From contig NZ_QQBJ01000005.1 of NCBI RefSeq assembly GCF_003347205.1, positions 413,543 through 477,542 of the forward strand: 64,000 bases of DNA, in the 5' to 3' direction. Shown here in pieces: positions 8,433-17,454 of the stretch (its first letter is position 1; every line of letters begins with the position of its first letter). The stretch is from Mycolicibacterium moriokaense. Lineage in GTDB: Bacteria; Actinomycetota; Actinomycetes; Mycobacteriales; Mycobacteriaceae. A model generated the notes under the pieces. That model was not told where the DNA came from. It worked only from the letters and a program-made list of their open reading frames with translations, and searched no databases. Position numbers and translations under genes: made by a program.

Positions 8433-11400
8433 GTGGCAATATCGTGCGGTGAATGTGGCGCGGGTCTGCGGGACAGCGCCCGCTTCTGTGACGCGTGCGG
8501 GTCACCCGTCGCGGCACCCGACAGCCATGCCGAATACAAGCAGGTCACGGTGCTGTTCGCCGATGTGGTGCACTCGATGGACATCGCCGCCACCGTGGGA
8601 CCCGAGCGACTGCGCGAGATCATGGGTGAGGTGTTCCGCCGCTCGTCGACGGTCGTGCGGCGGTACGGCGGGACGGTGGACAAGTTCACCGGCGACGGCA
8701 TCATGGCGGTATTCGGCGCCCCGGTCGCTCTCGAGGACCATGCCGCGCGTGCGTGTCGCGCCGCGCTGGACATTCAGACCGATGCCGCGCATCTGGCCGC
8801 GGAGGTCGATCCGCGTGACGACATCACCCTGCAACTGCGCATCGGGCTGAACTCCGGCGAGGTGATCACCGGAGAAATCGGTTCCGGCCCAATGTCGTAC
8901 ACCGCCGTGGGTGAACAGGTCGGGATGGCCCAACGCATGGAATCGGTGGCGCCGCCGGGCGGGGTGATGGTGAGCGATTCGACCGCACGTCTGGTCGACG
9001 CCGTCGCGATCCTCGCCGACACCGAACAGGTGCACATCAAGGGCACCGACGCGGCGGTGCCCGCACATCGGCTGTTGGGGATGGACGCGGGCAGGCGCGC
9101 CGATCGCGCGGAAACGGCTTTCGTTGGGCGGCAATGGGAGATGGGCACGCTCGACGGTGTCCTCGCGCGATCCATCAGCGGTCGCGGGAGCATCGTCGGC
9201 CTGGTCGGGCCGCCGGGCATCGGCAAGAGCCGACTCGTGCGCGAACTGAGCAAGCAAGCCAAGGACGCCGGAGCGGAAGTGTCGTGGACCTACTGCGAGT
9301 CGCACACCTCCGATCTACCGTTTCATGCCGCCGCCGGGCTGCTGCGATCGACGTTCGGCGTGGACGGCCTCGACGATCAAGAGGCGCGGGAGAGGGTCAG
9401 GGCGCGATTCGCGAGCGCCGAGGAAGACGACGTCGTTCTGCTGGACGACCTGCTCGGCATCGGCGCTCCAACAGCGGCGTTGCCCCAGATCGACCCCGAC
9501 GCGCGACGCCGCCGACTGGCGTCGATGGTCAAGGCGGTCGCGCTGACCCGAACCACACCCATCGTGTACGTGATCGAGGACGCGCACTGGATCGACGGGA
9601 TCAGCGAGACGATGCTGGCCGACTTCTTGACCGTGGTGCCGCAGACTCCGTCGCTGGTGCTGATCACCTACCGCCCGGAATATGCAGGCGCACTCGCACA
9701 TGCGCCTCGATCCCAGACGATCGCGCTGGAGCCGCTGGACGAGTCCCAGATGCGCGCCCTGGGAGCCGAACTGCTCGGCGCCGACAGCTCGATCGCCGAA
9801 CTCGCCGACCTGGTCGCCGAGCGTGCGGCCGGAAACCCGTTCTTCGCCGAGGAGATCGTGCGAGATCTCAGCGAGCGCGACGTGCTGGTCGGTGGCCGCG
9901 GGTGCTACCTGTGCGCCGAGCCGTTGGCCGAGGTCCATGTGCCCCGAACGCTGCAGGCGGTGATCGCCGCGCGCATCGACCGTCTCGATTCGGGTTCCAA
10001 GCGCACGCTGAACGCGGCCGCGGTGGCCGGCTCGCGGTTCACCCCGGCGATGCTGACCGCGCTGGGCGCGGACACGAACCTCGGCGATCTGCTGGCCGCG
10101 GAACTCATCGACCAGACGGTCTTCAGCCCCGAGCCCGAGTACGTCTTCCGTCATGCCCTGGTCCGCGCCGTCGCCTACGAGTCACAGCTGAAATCCGATC
10201 GCGCGCAACTGCATACGCTCGTCGCGGCGGCACTGGATCAAGACGATCAGAACGCCGCGCTGATCGCCGAGCACCTGGAAGCGGCGGGCGATCTGCATGC
10301 CGCATACCAATGGCACATGCGCGCAGCGGCCTGGTCGACCAACAGGGACACTGCCGCGGCCCTGCTGTGTTGGGAGCGGGCAACGATCGTCGCCGACTCC
10401 CTGCCGCGCGACGATCCGCGGCATCTGGCGATGCGGATCGCGCCGCGCATGTCGACGTGCGCCGTCGCGTGGCGCCGCTTCCATCCAGACATCTCTGCTC
10501 GCTTCGGGGAATTACGCGAACTGTGCTCATTGGCGGGCGACAAGCTTTCGCTGGCCATCGCGATGGCGGGGATGACGTTGGAGCACGTCCTTCACGACCG
10601 CATCCGCGAAGCGTCGAGCCTGGCATCTGAATACATGGCGATCGTCGAATCGCTGGGCGATCCGTCGATGACGTTGGAACTGTCCTGGCCGGCGTGCGTG
10701 GCGAAAATACAAGCCGCCGAGGCGTCAGAGGCCTTGCGCTGGGCGCAGGCGGCGATCGAGTGCGCCGAGGCGGGACATGCGCCGCGAGGTCTTCTCCTCG
10801 AGGCGCCATTGGCTCCCCTGCTCGCGTTTCGCGGTTCGGGCAGGTGGATGACGGGCGCGAGCGGCTGGCAGCAGGACTTCGACAGGGCCATCGGCCTCGC
10901 CCGCGTCATCGACTCCGTGTCCGGCTCGGGCGTCTATGCGTACAAGTATCTTGCAGTACCTCGACTCCTCGTTCCCGCCGATCAGGCCGCCCTGGCCGAA
11001 CTCAGCCAGGCGATGGAATCCGCGGACCGGGCAAGCGACGACATGGCGGTGGTGCTTCTGCGAATGACGCACAGCTATGTGCTCACCTTCTGCGAAACCG
11101 CGGACCGTCAGGCCGGGTTCGACACCCTTGCACAACTTCGCGAAACCTGCACCAAGGAGCGATTTGCGCTCAACGCTCTGCCGATAATGGATGTGCATTT
11201 GGCTCGCGGGAAGGTCGAGCGCGGAGATACCGACGGTGCCCTGCAGGTGCTCCGCTCGTCCATCGAGACGACCACCGCTTCGGGCAATCTCAGCAACCTG
11301 GACGTGCTGGTGGCCACATTGGTCGAGTTGTTACTCGATCGCGGTGCGCACGACGATCTGAGCGAGGCGCAGGCCGCCGTCGATCTCTGCACCCGCAGCC

Positions 11401-11573
11401 TCAGCGATGACGTGTGGGCACAACGGGATATGACGACGTTGAGATTGCATGCACTGCTCGCAAAGGCGCGCGGTGACGCGCAAATGTACCGCTCCTTCAA
11501 GGAGCAATACCTGTCGGCGGCGAAAAGGGCCGGCTTCCCGGCGCACATCGCCGTGGCCGAGGCGATGCCCTGA
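8433..11573 (+). CDS. zinc-ribbon, class III cyclase-like, AAA/STAND ATPase and TPR regulator
   Basis: A 1046-residue multidomain signalling protein. Residues 5-22 form a zinc ribbon (C5, C8, C19, C22). Residues about 33-215 are a class III nucleotide cyclase homology domain with metal Asp44 and Asp88 and substrate Lys84 (DKFTGDG), but the substrate-specifying Asp is Glu161 and the transition-state Asn is Gly164 (VGEQVGMAQRME), so catalysis is doubtful. A P-loop ATPase follows (Walker A GPPGIGKS at 259-266; VYVIEDAHWID as Walker B), then about 500 residues of helical TPR-like repeats. No DNA-binding domain is seen. It starts at GTG 8433, 25 bases after marR. Related multidomain proteins are abundant in mycobacteria; the signal is unknown. 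Confidence 0.85.
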   Translation: MAISCGECGAGLRDSARFCDACGSPVAAPDSHAEYKQVTVLFADVVHSMDIAATVGPERLREIMGEVFRRSSTVVRRYGGTVDKFTGDGIMAVFGAPVALEDHAARACRAALDIQTDAAHLAAEVDPRDDITLQLRIGLNSGEVITGEIGSGPMSYTAVGEQVGMAQRMESVAPPGGVMVSDSTARLVDAVAILADTEQVHIKGTDAAVPAHRLLGMDAGRRADRAETAFVGRQWEMGTLDGVLARSISGRGSIVGLVGPPGIGKSRLVRELSKQAKDAGAEVSWTYCESHTSDLPFHAAAGLLRSTFGVDGLDDQEARERVRARFASAEEDDVVLLDDLLGIGAPTAALPQIDPDARRRRLASMVKAVALTRTTPIVYVIEDAHWIDGISETMLADFLTVVPQTPSLVLITYRPEYAGALAHAPRSQTIALEPLDESQMRALGAELLGADSSIAELADLVAERAAGNPFFAEEIVRDLSERDVLVGGRGCYLCAEPLAEVHVPRTLQAVIAARIDRLDSGSKRTLNAAAVAGSRFTPAMLTALGADTNLGDLLAAELIDQTVFSPEPEYVFRHALVRAVAYESQLKSDRAQLHTLVAAALDQDDQNAALIAEHLEAAGDLHAAYQWHMRAAAWSTNRDTAAALLCWERATIVADSLPRDDPRHLAMRIAPRMSTCAVAWRRFHPDISARFGELRELCSLAGDKLSLAIAMAGMTLEHVLHDRIREASSLASEYMAIVESLGDPSMTLELSWPACVAKIQAAEASEALRWAQAAIECAEAGHAPRGLLLEAPLAPLLAFRGSGRWMTGASGWQQDFDRAIGLARVIDSVSGSGVYAYKYLAVPRLLVPADQAALAELSQAMESADRASDDMAVVLLRMTHSYVLTFCETADRQAGFDTLAQLRETCTKERFALNALPIMDVHLARGKVERGDTDGALQVLRSSIETTTASGNLSNLDVLVATLVELLLDRGAHDDLSEAQAAVDLCTRSLSDDVWAQRDMTTLRLHALLAKARGDAQMYRSFKEQYLSAAKRAGFPAHIAVAEAMP

Positions 11574-11588
11574 GAAGCACCCTCGCGG

Positions 11589-13154
11589 TCAGGACTCCAG
11601 TACCGCCATCGCGGCGTTGTGCCCGCCGATGCCCGATACCGCGCCGCCGCGACGGGAACCCGAACCGCACAACAGGATTCGATCGTGCTCGGTCGCGACG
11701 CCCCAGCGGCGGGCCGGGGTGTCCAGCGGCGCGTCATCCTCGACGAACGGCCAGTCCAGTGCGCCGTGGAAGATGTTGCCCGCCGTCATCCCCAGTGTCT
11801 CCTCCAGATCCAGGGTGGTCTTGGCTTCGACGCACGACCGGCCCGACGCATCCTCCATCAACACATCCGCAATGGGCTCGGCCAGTACCGAATTGAGCGA
11901 GCGCAACACCGCCGAGGTCAGGTCGTCGCGCAGCCGATCAGGGTCGGCGCCCTCGGTCAGCGAATGCGGGGCGTGCAGGCCGAACACCGTCAGCGTCTGC
12001 GCGCCCGCAGCCCGCAGTTCGTCGGACAGGATCGTGGGGTCGGTCAACGAATGGCAGTAGATTTCGCACGGCAGCGGATCCGGGATTGCGCCACCGGCCG
12101 CCTGGGAGTAGGCGGCATCGAGTTGGCTGAACATCTCGTTGATGTGGAAGGTGCCGCCGAAAGCCTGCTCGGGCGTTACCGTTTGGTCGCGCAACCGGGG
12201 GAGCCTGCGCAGCATCAGATTGACCTTGACCTGCGCTCCCGGCGCCGACGATACCGGTCTCGAGTCGCCGACCAACTGGCCGAGCACCGTCGGCGTCACA
12301 CCGGCCAGAATGGTGTCGGCGGCAATCCGGTGCTGCCGGCCGTCGCGCTCATAACGCACCTCGCCGTCTGGGTCGATCGCGTAAACCACTGCAGCGGTTG
12401 TGATTTCGGCGCCGAATCCGGCGGCTGCGCCGGCCAGCGCACCGCTGACAGCTCCCATCCCGCCGATCGGCACGTCCCAGTCGCCGGTGCCGCCACCCAG
12501 CAGGTGGTACAGGAAGCAGATGTTCTGCTGCAGTGCGGGATCGTCGACCCTGGCGAACGTCCCGATCAGGGCGTCTGTCGCCATCACGCCGCGAACCAGA
12601 TCGTTGTCGACGGCTTCGGTGATCGCCTCACCGATCGGTCGGTCGACCATCGCCCGCCACGTCTGCTCGGCGTGCGGATCTCCTTCGGCGAGAACGTACT
12701 TGCGCGCTTCGGCCCTGGTCTGCAACGGTGCGGTCATCGTCGGCCAGAGGCGGGTGGTGACGATGCGTGCGCGACGGTAGAACTCGGCGAACGCCTCGGC
12801 ATCGCCCGCAGCGCCTACGGCGTCGAAGGTCGGCTCGGGTCCGATCAGCAGGCCCGTCCGGCCCCCGTTGGCCGGGTCGGGCGTGTAGGACGAGTAGCGG
12901 CGTCGTGCCAGCCGCACCCGGACACCGAGGTCGTCGACGATGCGTCCCGGCAGCAGGCTGACCAGATAGGAGTAGCGGGACAGCCGGGCGTCGACCCCGT
13001 CGAAGGCGTGCGCCGAAACCGCTGCGCCCCCGACGTGGTCGAGGCGCTCCAGTACACGCACCCGACGTCCGGCGCGCGCCAGATATGCGGCCGCCACCAG
13101 TGCGTTGTGTCCGCCGCCGACGATGACGACATCGGCACGCGGCTCAGTGATCAA
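11589..13154 (-). CDS. FAD-dependent phytoene-desaturase-like oxidoreductase (Rv0897c-like)
   Basis: A 521-residue flavoprotein of the CrtI/amine oxidase superfamily. The N-terminus has the dinucleotide-binding fingerprint DVVIVGGGHNALVAAAYLAR and VRVLERLDHVGGAAVS, and the C-terminus has the second FAD motif LCGSGSRRGGAVSGIGGHNA. Family members desaturate or isomerise polyenes, but this mycobacterial branch has no assigned substrate. The TTG start at 13154 overlaps the stop of the upstream DUF2630 gene (TTGA), which supports an unusual TTG start by coupling; extending the frame upstream would only read the DUF2630 gene in another frame. M. tuberculosis has the same oxidoreductase-DUF2630 pair. 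Confidence 0.88.
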   Translation of the reverse strand: MITEPRADVVIVGGGHNALVAAAYLARAGRRVRVLERLDHVGGAAVSAHAFDGVDARLSRYSYLVSLLPGRIVDDLGVRVRLARRRYSSYTPDPANGGRTGLLIGPEPTFDAVGAAGDAEAFAEFYRRARIVTTRLWPTMTAPLQTRAEARKYVLAEGDPHAEQTWRAMVDRPIGEAITEAVDNDLVRGVMATDALIGTFARVDDPALQQNICFLYHLLGGGTGDWDVPIGGMGAVSGALAGAAAGFGAEITTAAVVYAIDPDGEVRYERDGRQHRIAADTILAGVTPTVLGQLVGDSRPVSSAPGAQVKVNLMLRRLPRLRDQTVTPEQAFGGTFHINEMFSQLDAAYSQAAGGAIPDPLPCEIYCHSLTDPTILSDELRAAGAQTLTVFGLHAPHSLTEGADPDRLRDDLTSAVLRSLNSVLAEPIADVLMEDASGRSCVEAKTTLDLEETLGMTAGNIFHGALDWPFVEDDAPLDTPARRWGVATEHDRILLCGSGSRRGGAVSGIGGHNAAMAVLES

Positions 13155-13399
13155 CCGAGGTAACCTTCGACCTCGTCGGGTGGCCGCAGATGGGCTTCCC
13201 GCGGATCGCCGCCGGTCTCGCGCAGAGCGCGGCGCTGCCGCAGCAGGTCCCAGCACTGGTCCAGCTCGACTTCCAGAGCCCGCAGACGTGCGTGTTCCTC
13301 ATCGGCGCTGATCTCGTGTCTCTGCAGCCGGGCGCGCAGGTCCCGCTCCTCGTCGACGAGCTGGCGGATGTGGTTCAAGGGGTTGTTGTCAGGTGCCAC
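13151..13399 (-). CDS. DUF2630 family protein (Rv0898c-like)
   Basis: An 82-residue soluble, highly charged, coiled-coil-like protein: APDNNPLNHIRQLVDEERDL, RARLQRHEISADEEHARLRA, then LEVELDQCWDLLRQRRALRE and an acidic PPDEVEGYLG tail. The pattern NxILxxIxxLVxEExxLR plus DLLRQRRAxRExGxDP identifies DUF2630, a small actinobacterial family of unknown function. GTG 13399 is the start; its stop overlaps the TTG of the oxidoreductase gene by two bases. It is divergent from the FKBP gene across 63 bases. Confidence 0.9.
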   Translation of the reverse strand: MAPDNNPLNHIRQLVDEERDLRARLQRHEISADEEHARLRALEVELDQCWDLLRQRRALRETGGDPREAHLRPPDEVEGYLG

Positions 13400-13462
13400 G
13401 AACTCCAGTGTGCCCGCTGTGGTACTCGGACTCAGCGCGATTGGCGCGTAACGTTGCCCATC

Positions 13463-13825
13463 GTGGCGACGAAACCGGAAGTTGAATTTCCCGATGGCCC
13501 CGCACCGACCGAGCTGGTCATCGAGGACATGGTGGTCGGCGACGGCGCGGAAGCGGTGCCGGGCGCGGCGGTGACCGTGCACTACGTGGGCGTCGAATAC
13601 GACACCGGAGAAGAGTTCGACAGCTCGTGGAACCGGGGCGAGTCCATCGAGTTCCCGCTGCGCGGACTGATCCAGGGATGGCAGGACGGCATCCCCGGCA
13701 TGAGGGTGGGCGGGCGGCGCCGGCTCGTCATTCCGCCCGCGCAGGCATACGGGCCGGCCGGCTCCGGGCACCGATTGTCGGGCAAGACTTTGATTTTCAT
13801 CATCGACCTGCTCGACGTTCGCTGA
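13463..13825 (+). CDS. FKBP-type peptidyl-prolyl cis-trans isomerase
   Basis: A 120-residue single-domain FKBP that catalyses proline isomerisation during protein folding. The pocket motifs are visible: AVTVHYVGVEYDTGEEFDSS, IEFPLRGLIQGWQDGIPGM, VGGRRRLVIPPAQAYGPAG and LIFIIDLLDV. Only the G.GS loop (SGHRLSGKTL) departs from the common IPP.ATL form. No signal peptide is present, so it is cytoplasmic. GTG 13463 is eight bases after a TAnnnT element (TAACGT, 13449-13454), a leaderless arrangement. The gene is divergent from the DUF2630-oxidoreductase pair. Confidence 0.92.
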   Translation: MATKPEVEFPDGPAPTELVIEDMVVGDGAEAVPGAAVTVHYVGVEYDTGEEFDSSWNRGESIEFPLRGLIQGWQDGIPGMRVGGRRRLVIPPAQAYGPAGSGHRLSGKTLIFIIDLLDVR

Positions 13826-13984
13826 TAGCGCCGAAGCAAATACTTTCGGTTCAGCAAAGGTTCACCAAGAGTTTCTCGGGTTCGGCGGGTTCGTGGCAAA
13901 CCCTCCCGCAAGTGTGTCGATAGATCTAGGCTCGGCCGGGAAAAACAAGATCAAAGCGAACTTCTGTCGACACCAGGAGGGCCC

Positions 13985-15070
13985 ATGCCGGGTTCTGAAG
14001 ACACTCGTACGATCTCGGGCCACCACACCGCATCCAGGTTCTACCGCCGTCCGCCAGGCGCTGCGTGGGTGCTGGCGCTCGCCGCACTGCCCCTGCTGCT
14101 GGCGCTGATCGGCTGGGCCGCCGCCAACAGCGCTGACACCAACGCCACCGGTGGGGCGCTGCCCGGTATCAACGCCTCGGCGACGCTGACCGCGCCCAAC
14201 GTCAACGCCCCCGATGTGAACGCCCCGAACGTCAACGCGGGAGACTTGAATTTCGCGCCGTTGTCGATCGTGCGAAACGGCAAGGGCTTCACCCTCTCCG
14301 GCGAACTGCCCGACCCCACGACGAAGAAGGGCTTGTCCGACAGCCTCAGGCTGGCGTTCGGGCCCGGAATCGAGCTGACCGACAACGTGGACGTCAAGGC
14401 GGGGGGCAACGCGCCGGACTTCGCCGTCCTCGGCTCGATCTTCGGTGCCGCCATTGGCATCCCGGATTTCGACTTCGGCCTCAACGGTGACACCGTCACG
14501 CTCAAGGGCACCGCCCCTTCGGAACAGGCGAAGGGGCAAGTGGAAGCCGCGGTCAAGGCGGCATGGCCGAACATCAAGGTGGTCAACGACATTGAGGTCA
14601 AGGCCGGACCCGGACCGCAGGCCCCGCCGGCACCGCCGGCGCCTGCGCCTCCGTCCGCACCTGCCCCTCCGTCCGCTCCGGCGCCCACGCCTGCCCCGGG
14701 CGGTGGGCCGTGCGCCACCTTGCAGGCCGACATCACCGGCCTGTTGAAGACCCCGATCAACTTCCAGACCGACGGCTTCAGCCTGACGCCCGCCTCGCAG
14801 CGGCAGTTGACCCAGGTCGCCGACAAGTTGAAGGCCTGCCCGGACCCGAAGGTCTCGGTGGTCGGCCACACCGACAGCAGCGGCAATGACGCGATCAACG
14901 TCCCGCTCAGCAACAGCCGCGCCAAATCCGTTGCCGATTACCTGGTTTCGCAGGGGGTGGCGGGAGACCGCGTCACCTCCAAGGGCGTGGGGTCGTCGCA
15001 GCCGATCGCCCCGAACGACACACCCGCGGGCAAGGCGCAGAACCGCCGAGTCGACATCACGGTCAGCTGA
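13985..15070 (+). CDS. arfA: peptidoglycan-binding membrane protein ArfA (OmpATb)
   Basis: A 361-residue protein of the OmpATb family (Rv0899), linked in mycobacteria to ammonia release and growth at acidic pH. After a charged N-terminus, residues about 26-47 form one membrane helix (AAWVLALAALPLLLALIGWA). Then comes an Asn-rich repeat (NVNAPDVNAPNVNAGDLN, near 70-87), a central BON-type domain to about 205, a Pro/Ala linker (APAPPSAPAPPSAPAPTPAP) and a C-terminal OmpA domain (TPINFQTDGFSLTPASQRQL; VVGHTDSSGNDAINVPLSNS; RRVDITV) that binds peptidoglycan. The AGGAGG site just before ATG 13985 is strong. It heads the arfABC operon; arfB follows after 11 bases. Confidence 0.95.
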   Translation: MPGSEDTRTISGHHTASRFYRRPPGAAWVLALAALPLLLALIGWAAANSADTNATGGALPGINASATLTAPNVNAPDVNAPNVNAGDLNFAPLSIVRNGKGFTLSGELPDPTTKKGLSDSLRLAFGPGIELTDNVDVKAGGNAPDFAVLGSIFGAAIGIPDFDFGLNGDTVTLKGTAPSEQAKGQVEAAVKAAWPNIKVVNDIEVKAGPGPQAPPAPPAPAPPSAPAPPSAPAPTPAPGGGPCATLQADITGLLKTPINFQTDGFSLTPASQRQLTQVADKLKACPDPKVSVVGHTDSSGNDAINVPLSNSRAKSVADYLVSQGVAGDRVTSKGVGSSQPIAPNDTPAGKAQNRRVDITVS

Positions 15071-15081
15071 GGAGAACCGAC

Positions 15082-15234
15082 ATGGACTTCGTCATCCAGT
15101 GGTTGTGGTATCTGGTGGCCTTCGCGGTCGGCTCGCTGGTGGCCTGGCTGATCGCGGCCGCCACCGTCAAGCGGACATCGGAAGAGGAAGCGCTCGCCGA
15201 CCTCCCCGGCGCACGTGAAATGGGAGCAGAGTGA
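15082..15234 (+). CDS. arfB: ArfB, small membrane protein of the arfABC operon
   Basis: A 50-residue protein, the same size as M. tuberculosis ArfB (Rv0900). It begins MDFVIQWLWYLVAFAVGSLV and continues AWLIAAATVKRTSEEEALAD, i.e. one hydrophobic helix followed by a short acidic cytoplasmic tail. It is needed with ArfC for ArfA function in M. tuberculosis. The Shine-Dalgarno GAGGAG overlaps the arfA stop. Its stop codon overlaps the arfC ATG (TGATG), so the three genes form a coupled unit. Confidence 0.93.
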   Translation: MDFVIQWLWYLVAFAVGSLVAWLIAAATVKRTSEEEALADLPGAREMGAE

Positions 15235-16103
15235 TGCAGAACGTCAACTGGTGGTTGATGGCCTTGGCGTTTCTCCTCGGCCTGGTGCTGACGTCCTTCT
15301 TGATGATTCGCCGGGTCACCCGTGAGGTGCCCGAATACGCCGCAGTGGGTGCCGCGGGCGCCGCGACGCTGAAGGGCGGCGCGGGTGTCGTCGAGGACGA
15401 GCCGTTCGGCGCGGGCTCGGTCCGGGTGAAGCCGACGGCGTCGGCGCCCGACGGCGGCTACTCGGTCAAGGGCAACGAGGATTCGATGCTCTACCACACC
15501 GCCGAAAGCCCGTCCTACGAGGAGACGATCGCCGAGGTCTGGTTCCGCGACGAAGAGTCAGCGCAGGCCGCCGGTTTCACGCGGTGGGACAAGGGCAGGG
15601 CGGGCGCTGCGACGGCGGTGGCGGCGATCGCGGATGTCCCACCCGGCAGGCACGGGCCGGGTTCGGCGACGCCCGAATCCGACGGCAGCGGACCGTCGGG
15701 CTGGACCATCAAGGGCAACGAGGACTCGATGCTCTACCACACCACCGAAAGCCCCTCCTACAAGCGGACGATCGCCGAGGTGTGGTTCTTCGACGAGCCG
15801 ACCGCCGAGGCCGCGGGCTTCACGCACTGGCGCGAGGGCCGGGCCAAGCGGGCCGGGGCGGCCGCGTTCGCCGAGGTGCCGCCGGGTCCGCACGGGCCGG
15901 GTTCGGCCAAGCCTGCCGATGACGGCAGCGGGCCGGACGGCTGGACGGTCAAGGGCAACGAGGACTCGATGCTGTATCACTCCACGGAGAGTCCCGCCTA
16001 CGACGTGACGATCGCCGAGGTCTGGTTCCGTGACGTGCCCACCGCGGAGGCGGCGGGATTCAACCGCTGGGACAGCGGCAAGTCGCAACGCGACAAGAAG
16101 TAG
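15234..16103 (+). CDS. arfC: ArfC with three sunset-domain repeats
   Basis: A 289-residue protein. Residues 6-25 form one membrane helix (WWLMALAFLLGLVLTSFLM) and the MIRRVTREVPEYAAVGAAGA segment is typical of ArfC. The rest consists of three near-identical modules at about 74-122, 156-203 and 236-284, each with KGNEDSMLYH, ESP.Y, TIAEVWF.DE and AAGF..W. This is the sequence called the sunset domain in mycobacterial ArfC and in some ribosomal protein variants. M. tuberculosis ArfC (about 175 residues) is much shorter, so this copy has expanded. Modules are linked by a Gly/Pro-rich hinge (VPPG.HGPGSA.P..DGSGP). It ends two bases from the convergent prrB stop. Confidence 0.93.
   Translation: MQNVNWWLMALAFLLGLVLTSFLMIRRVTREVPEYAAVGAAGAATLKGGAGVVEDEPFGAGSVRVKPTASAPDGGYSVKGNEDSMLYHTAESPSYEETIAEVWFRDEESAQAAGFTRWDKGRAGAATAVAAIADVPPGRHGPGSATPESDGSGPSGWTIKGNEDSMLYHTTESPSYKRTIAEVWFFDEPTAEAAGFTHWREGRAKRAGAAAFAEVPPGPHGPGSAKPADDGSGPDGWTVKGNEDSMLYHSTESPAYDVTIAEVWFRDVPTAEAAGFNRWDSGKSQRDKK
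15453..16085 (+). repeat. three tandem about 240-base repeats inside arfC
   Basis: Three in-frame copies of a sunset-domain unit, centred on KGNEDSMLYH at residues 79, 160 and 240. Copies 2 and 3 are exactly 80 codons apart and share long identical DNA strings, which points to recent duplication rather than ancient repeats. Confidence 0.85.
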
Positions 16104-16105
16104 CG

Positions 16106-17449
16106 CTAGCGCGGCCCGGGCAGCCGCAACAGCAGCCGCGCCCCGCCGAGCGGGCTGGCCTGCAACGACGCTGTGCCGCCGTGCAATTCGGCCTGCTGGG
16201 CCACCAGCGCGAGGCCGAGGCCGGAACCCGACACCGAGGCCGTCGAGCCTCTGGAGAAGCGTTCGAACACGATGTCGCGCTCCTCTTCGGGGATGCCGAC
16301 CCCGTCGTCGTCGACGGTGATCTCGACACCGGCGCGGGACGGCACGGCGGACAGTTGCACCCGGGTGGCGCCGCCGTGCTTGACGGCGTTGGCGATCGCG
16401 TTGTCCACCGCCAGCCGCAGACCCGCGGGCAGCCCGACGATGATCACGGTCGGCGCGGGCACCAGCGACACATCGAGTTCGGGGTAGATGCGCATCGCGT
16501 CGTGGGCGGCGCGGTCGAGTAGTTCGGTGATGTCGACCGGCACGTGGTCGTCGGACGTCGACAATTCGCCCTGCGCCAGACGTTCCAGCGCGCCGAGCGT
16601 CTCCTCGACCCGGAACTGGGTCCGGATGACGTCGTTGATGACCTCTTTGCGTTGCTCGTCCGGCAGGTCGAGGGTGGCCAGCACCTCCAGGTTGGTGCGC
16701 ATCGCGGTCAGCGGGGTTCGCAGTTCATGCGCGGAGACCGCTGAGAAGTCACGCGCCGACGCCAGCGCCGCCTTGGTGCGGCCCTGCTCGGTCCAGATGC
16801 GTGCCAGCATGCCCTTGACCGCCTCGGCGATCTCGACAGCTTCGGAGGCGCCACGCACTTCGACGTCGGGCGCCTCGTCGCCTGCGTCGATCTGGCGGGT
16901 CTGTTCGGCGAGGCGTTTGAGCGGCCGGACCGCGAACGCGGCGAGCAGCCAGCCCGCGAACGTGGCCGCGCCGATCGCGAACGAGCAGATGATCAGGACG
17001 CGGCGATGCAGGTTGTTGGTGTCGGCGATGGTGGAGTCGTAGGTGGCGCCAACGGCCACCGACATCGGTTCGGGCACCCGGATCTCGACGGTCCGGACGC
17101 GGTAGCGCACGCCGTTGACATAAGTGTCTGCGTACCCGGGGGGCAGCTGCGGAAGGATGACGTCCGAGTTCGACGTGACCTGGTCGCCGCCCTTGCGGAC
17201 GGTGATGAGAGCGTCCTGGTCGTTGGGCGACTTCGGGATCTCGTCGAGCCCGCGGGGCAGGAACGGAATCGCGAAGCCCGCCGCCTCGTCGAGCCTGCGG
17301 TCCAGGCGCTCCTTGCGGTCGTTGGTGATGCCGATCCAGACCACCGTGCCGACGATGCCGACGACGATCGCGGCGGCGATGGCTGTCGCGAAGGCCACCC
17401 GGGTGCGCAGCGAAGGGGTTCGGGTGAAGAACCGGGACAGCGGGGCCAT
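16106..17449 (-). CDS. prrB: two-component sensor histidine kinase PrrB
   Basis: A 447-residue membrane kinase like Rv0902c. Two membrane helices (about 17-40 and 145-167) flank an extracytoplasmic sensor. A HAMP linker (AAFAVRPLKRLAEQTRQIDA) leads to the H-box FSAVSAHELRTPLTAMRTNL, whose His is the autophosphorylation site. The ATP-binding part shows the N-box LAVDNAIANAVKHGG, the G1 box VDDDGVGIPEEER, the F-box ERFSRGS and the G2 box GSGLGLALVAQ. Start ATG 17449 lies five bases after the prrA stop, so the pair is one operon. In M. tuberculosis PrrAB is essential and responds to the host cell and to nitrogen and respiratory state. Confidence 0.95.
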   Translation of the reverse strand: MAPLSRFFTRTPSLRTRVAFATAIAAAIVVGIVGTVVWIGITNDRKERLDRRLDEAAGFAIPFLPRGLDEIPKSPNDQDALITVRKGGDQVTSNSDVILPQLPPGYADTYVNGVRYRVRTVEIRVPEPMSVAVGATYDSTIADTNNLHRRVLIICSFAIGAATFAGWLLAAFAVRPLKRLAEQTRQIDAGDEAPDVEVRGASEAVEIAEAVKGMLARIWTEQGRTKAALASARDFSAVSAHELRTPLTAMRTNLEVLATLDLPDEQRKEVINDVIRTQFRVEETLGALERLAQGELSTSDDHVPVDITELLDRAAHDAMRIYPELDVSLVPAPTVIIVGLPAGLRLAVDNAIANAVKHGGATRVQLSAVPSRAGVEITVDDDGVGIPEEERDIVFERFSRGSTASVSGSGLGLALVAQQAELHGGTASLQASPLGGARLLLRLPGPR

Positions 17450-17454
17450 CGGAC

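Noticed and set aside
13190-13462. A longer FKBP frame starting upstream of the DUF2630 gap
   Set aside because: The additional residues are antisense to DUF2630; GTG 13463 fits the leaderless spacing and the FKBP fold.
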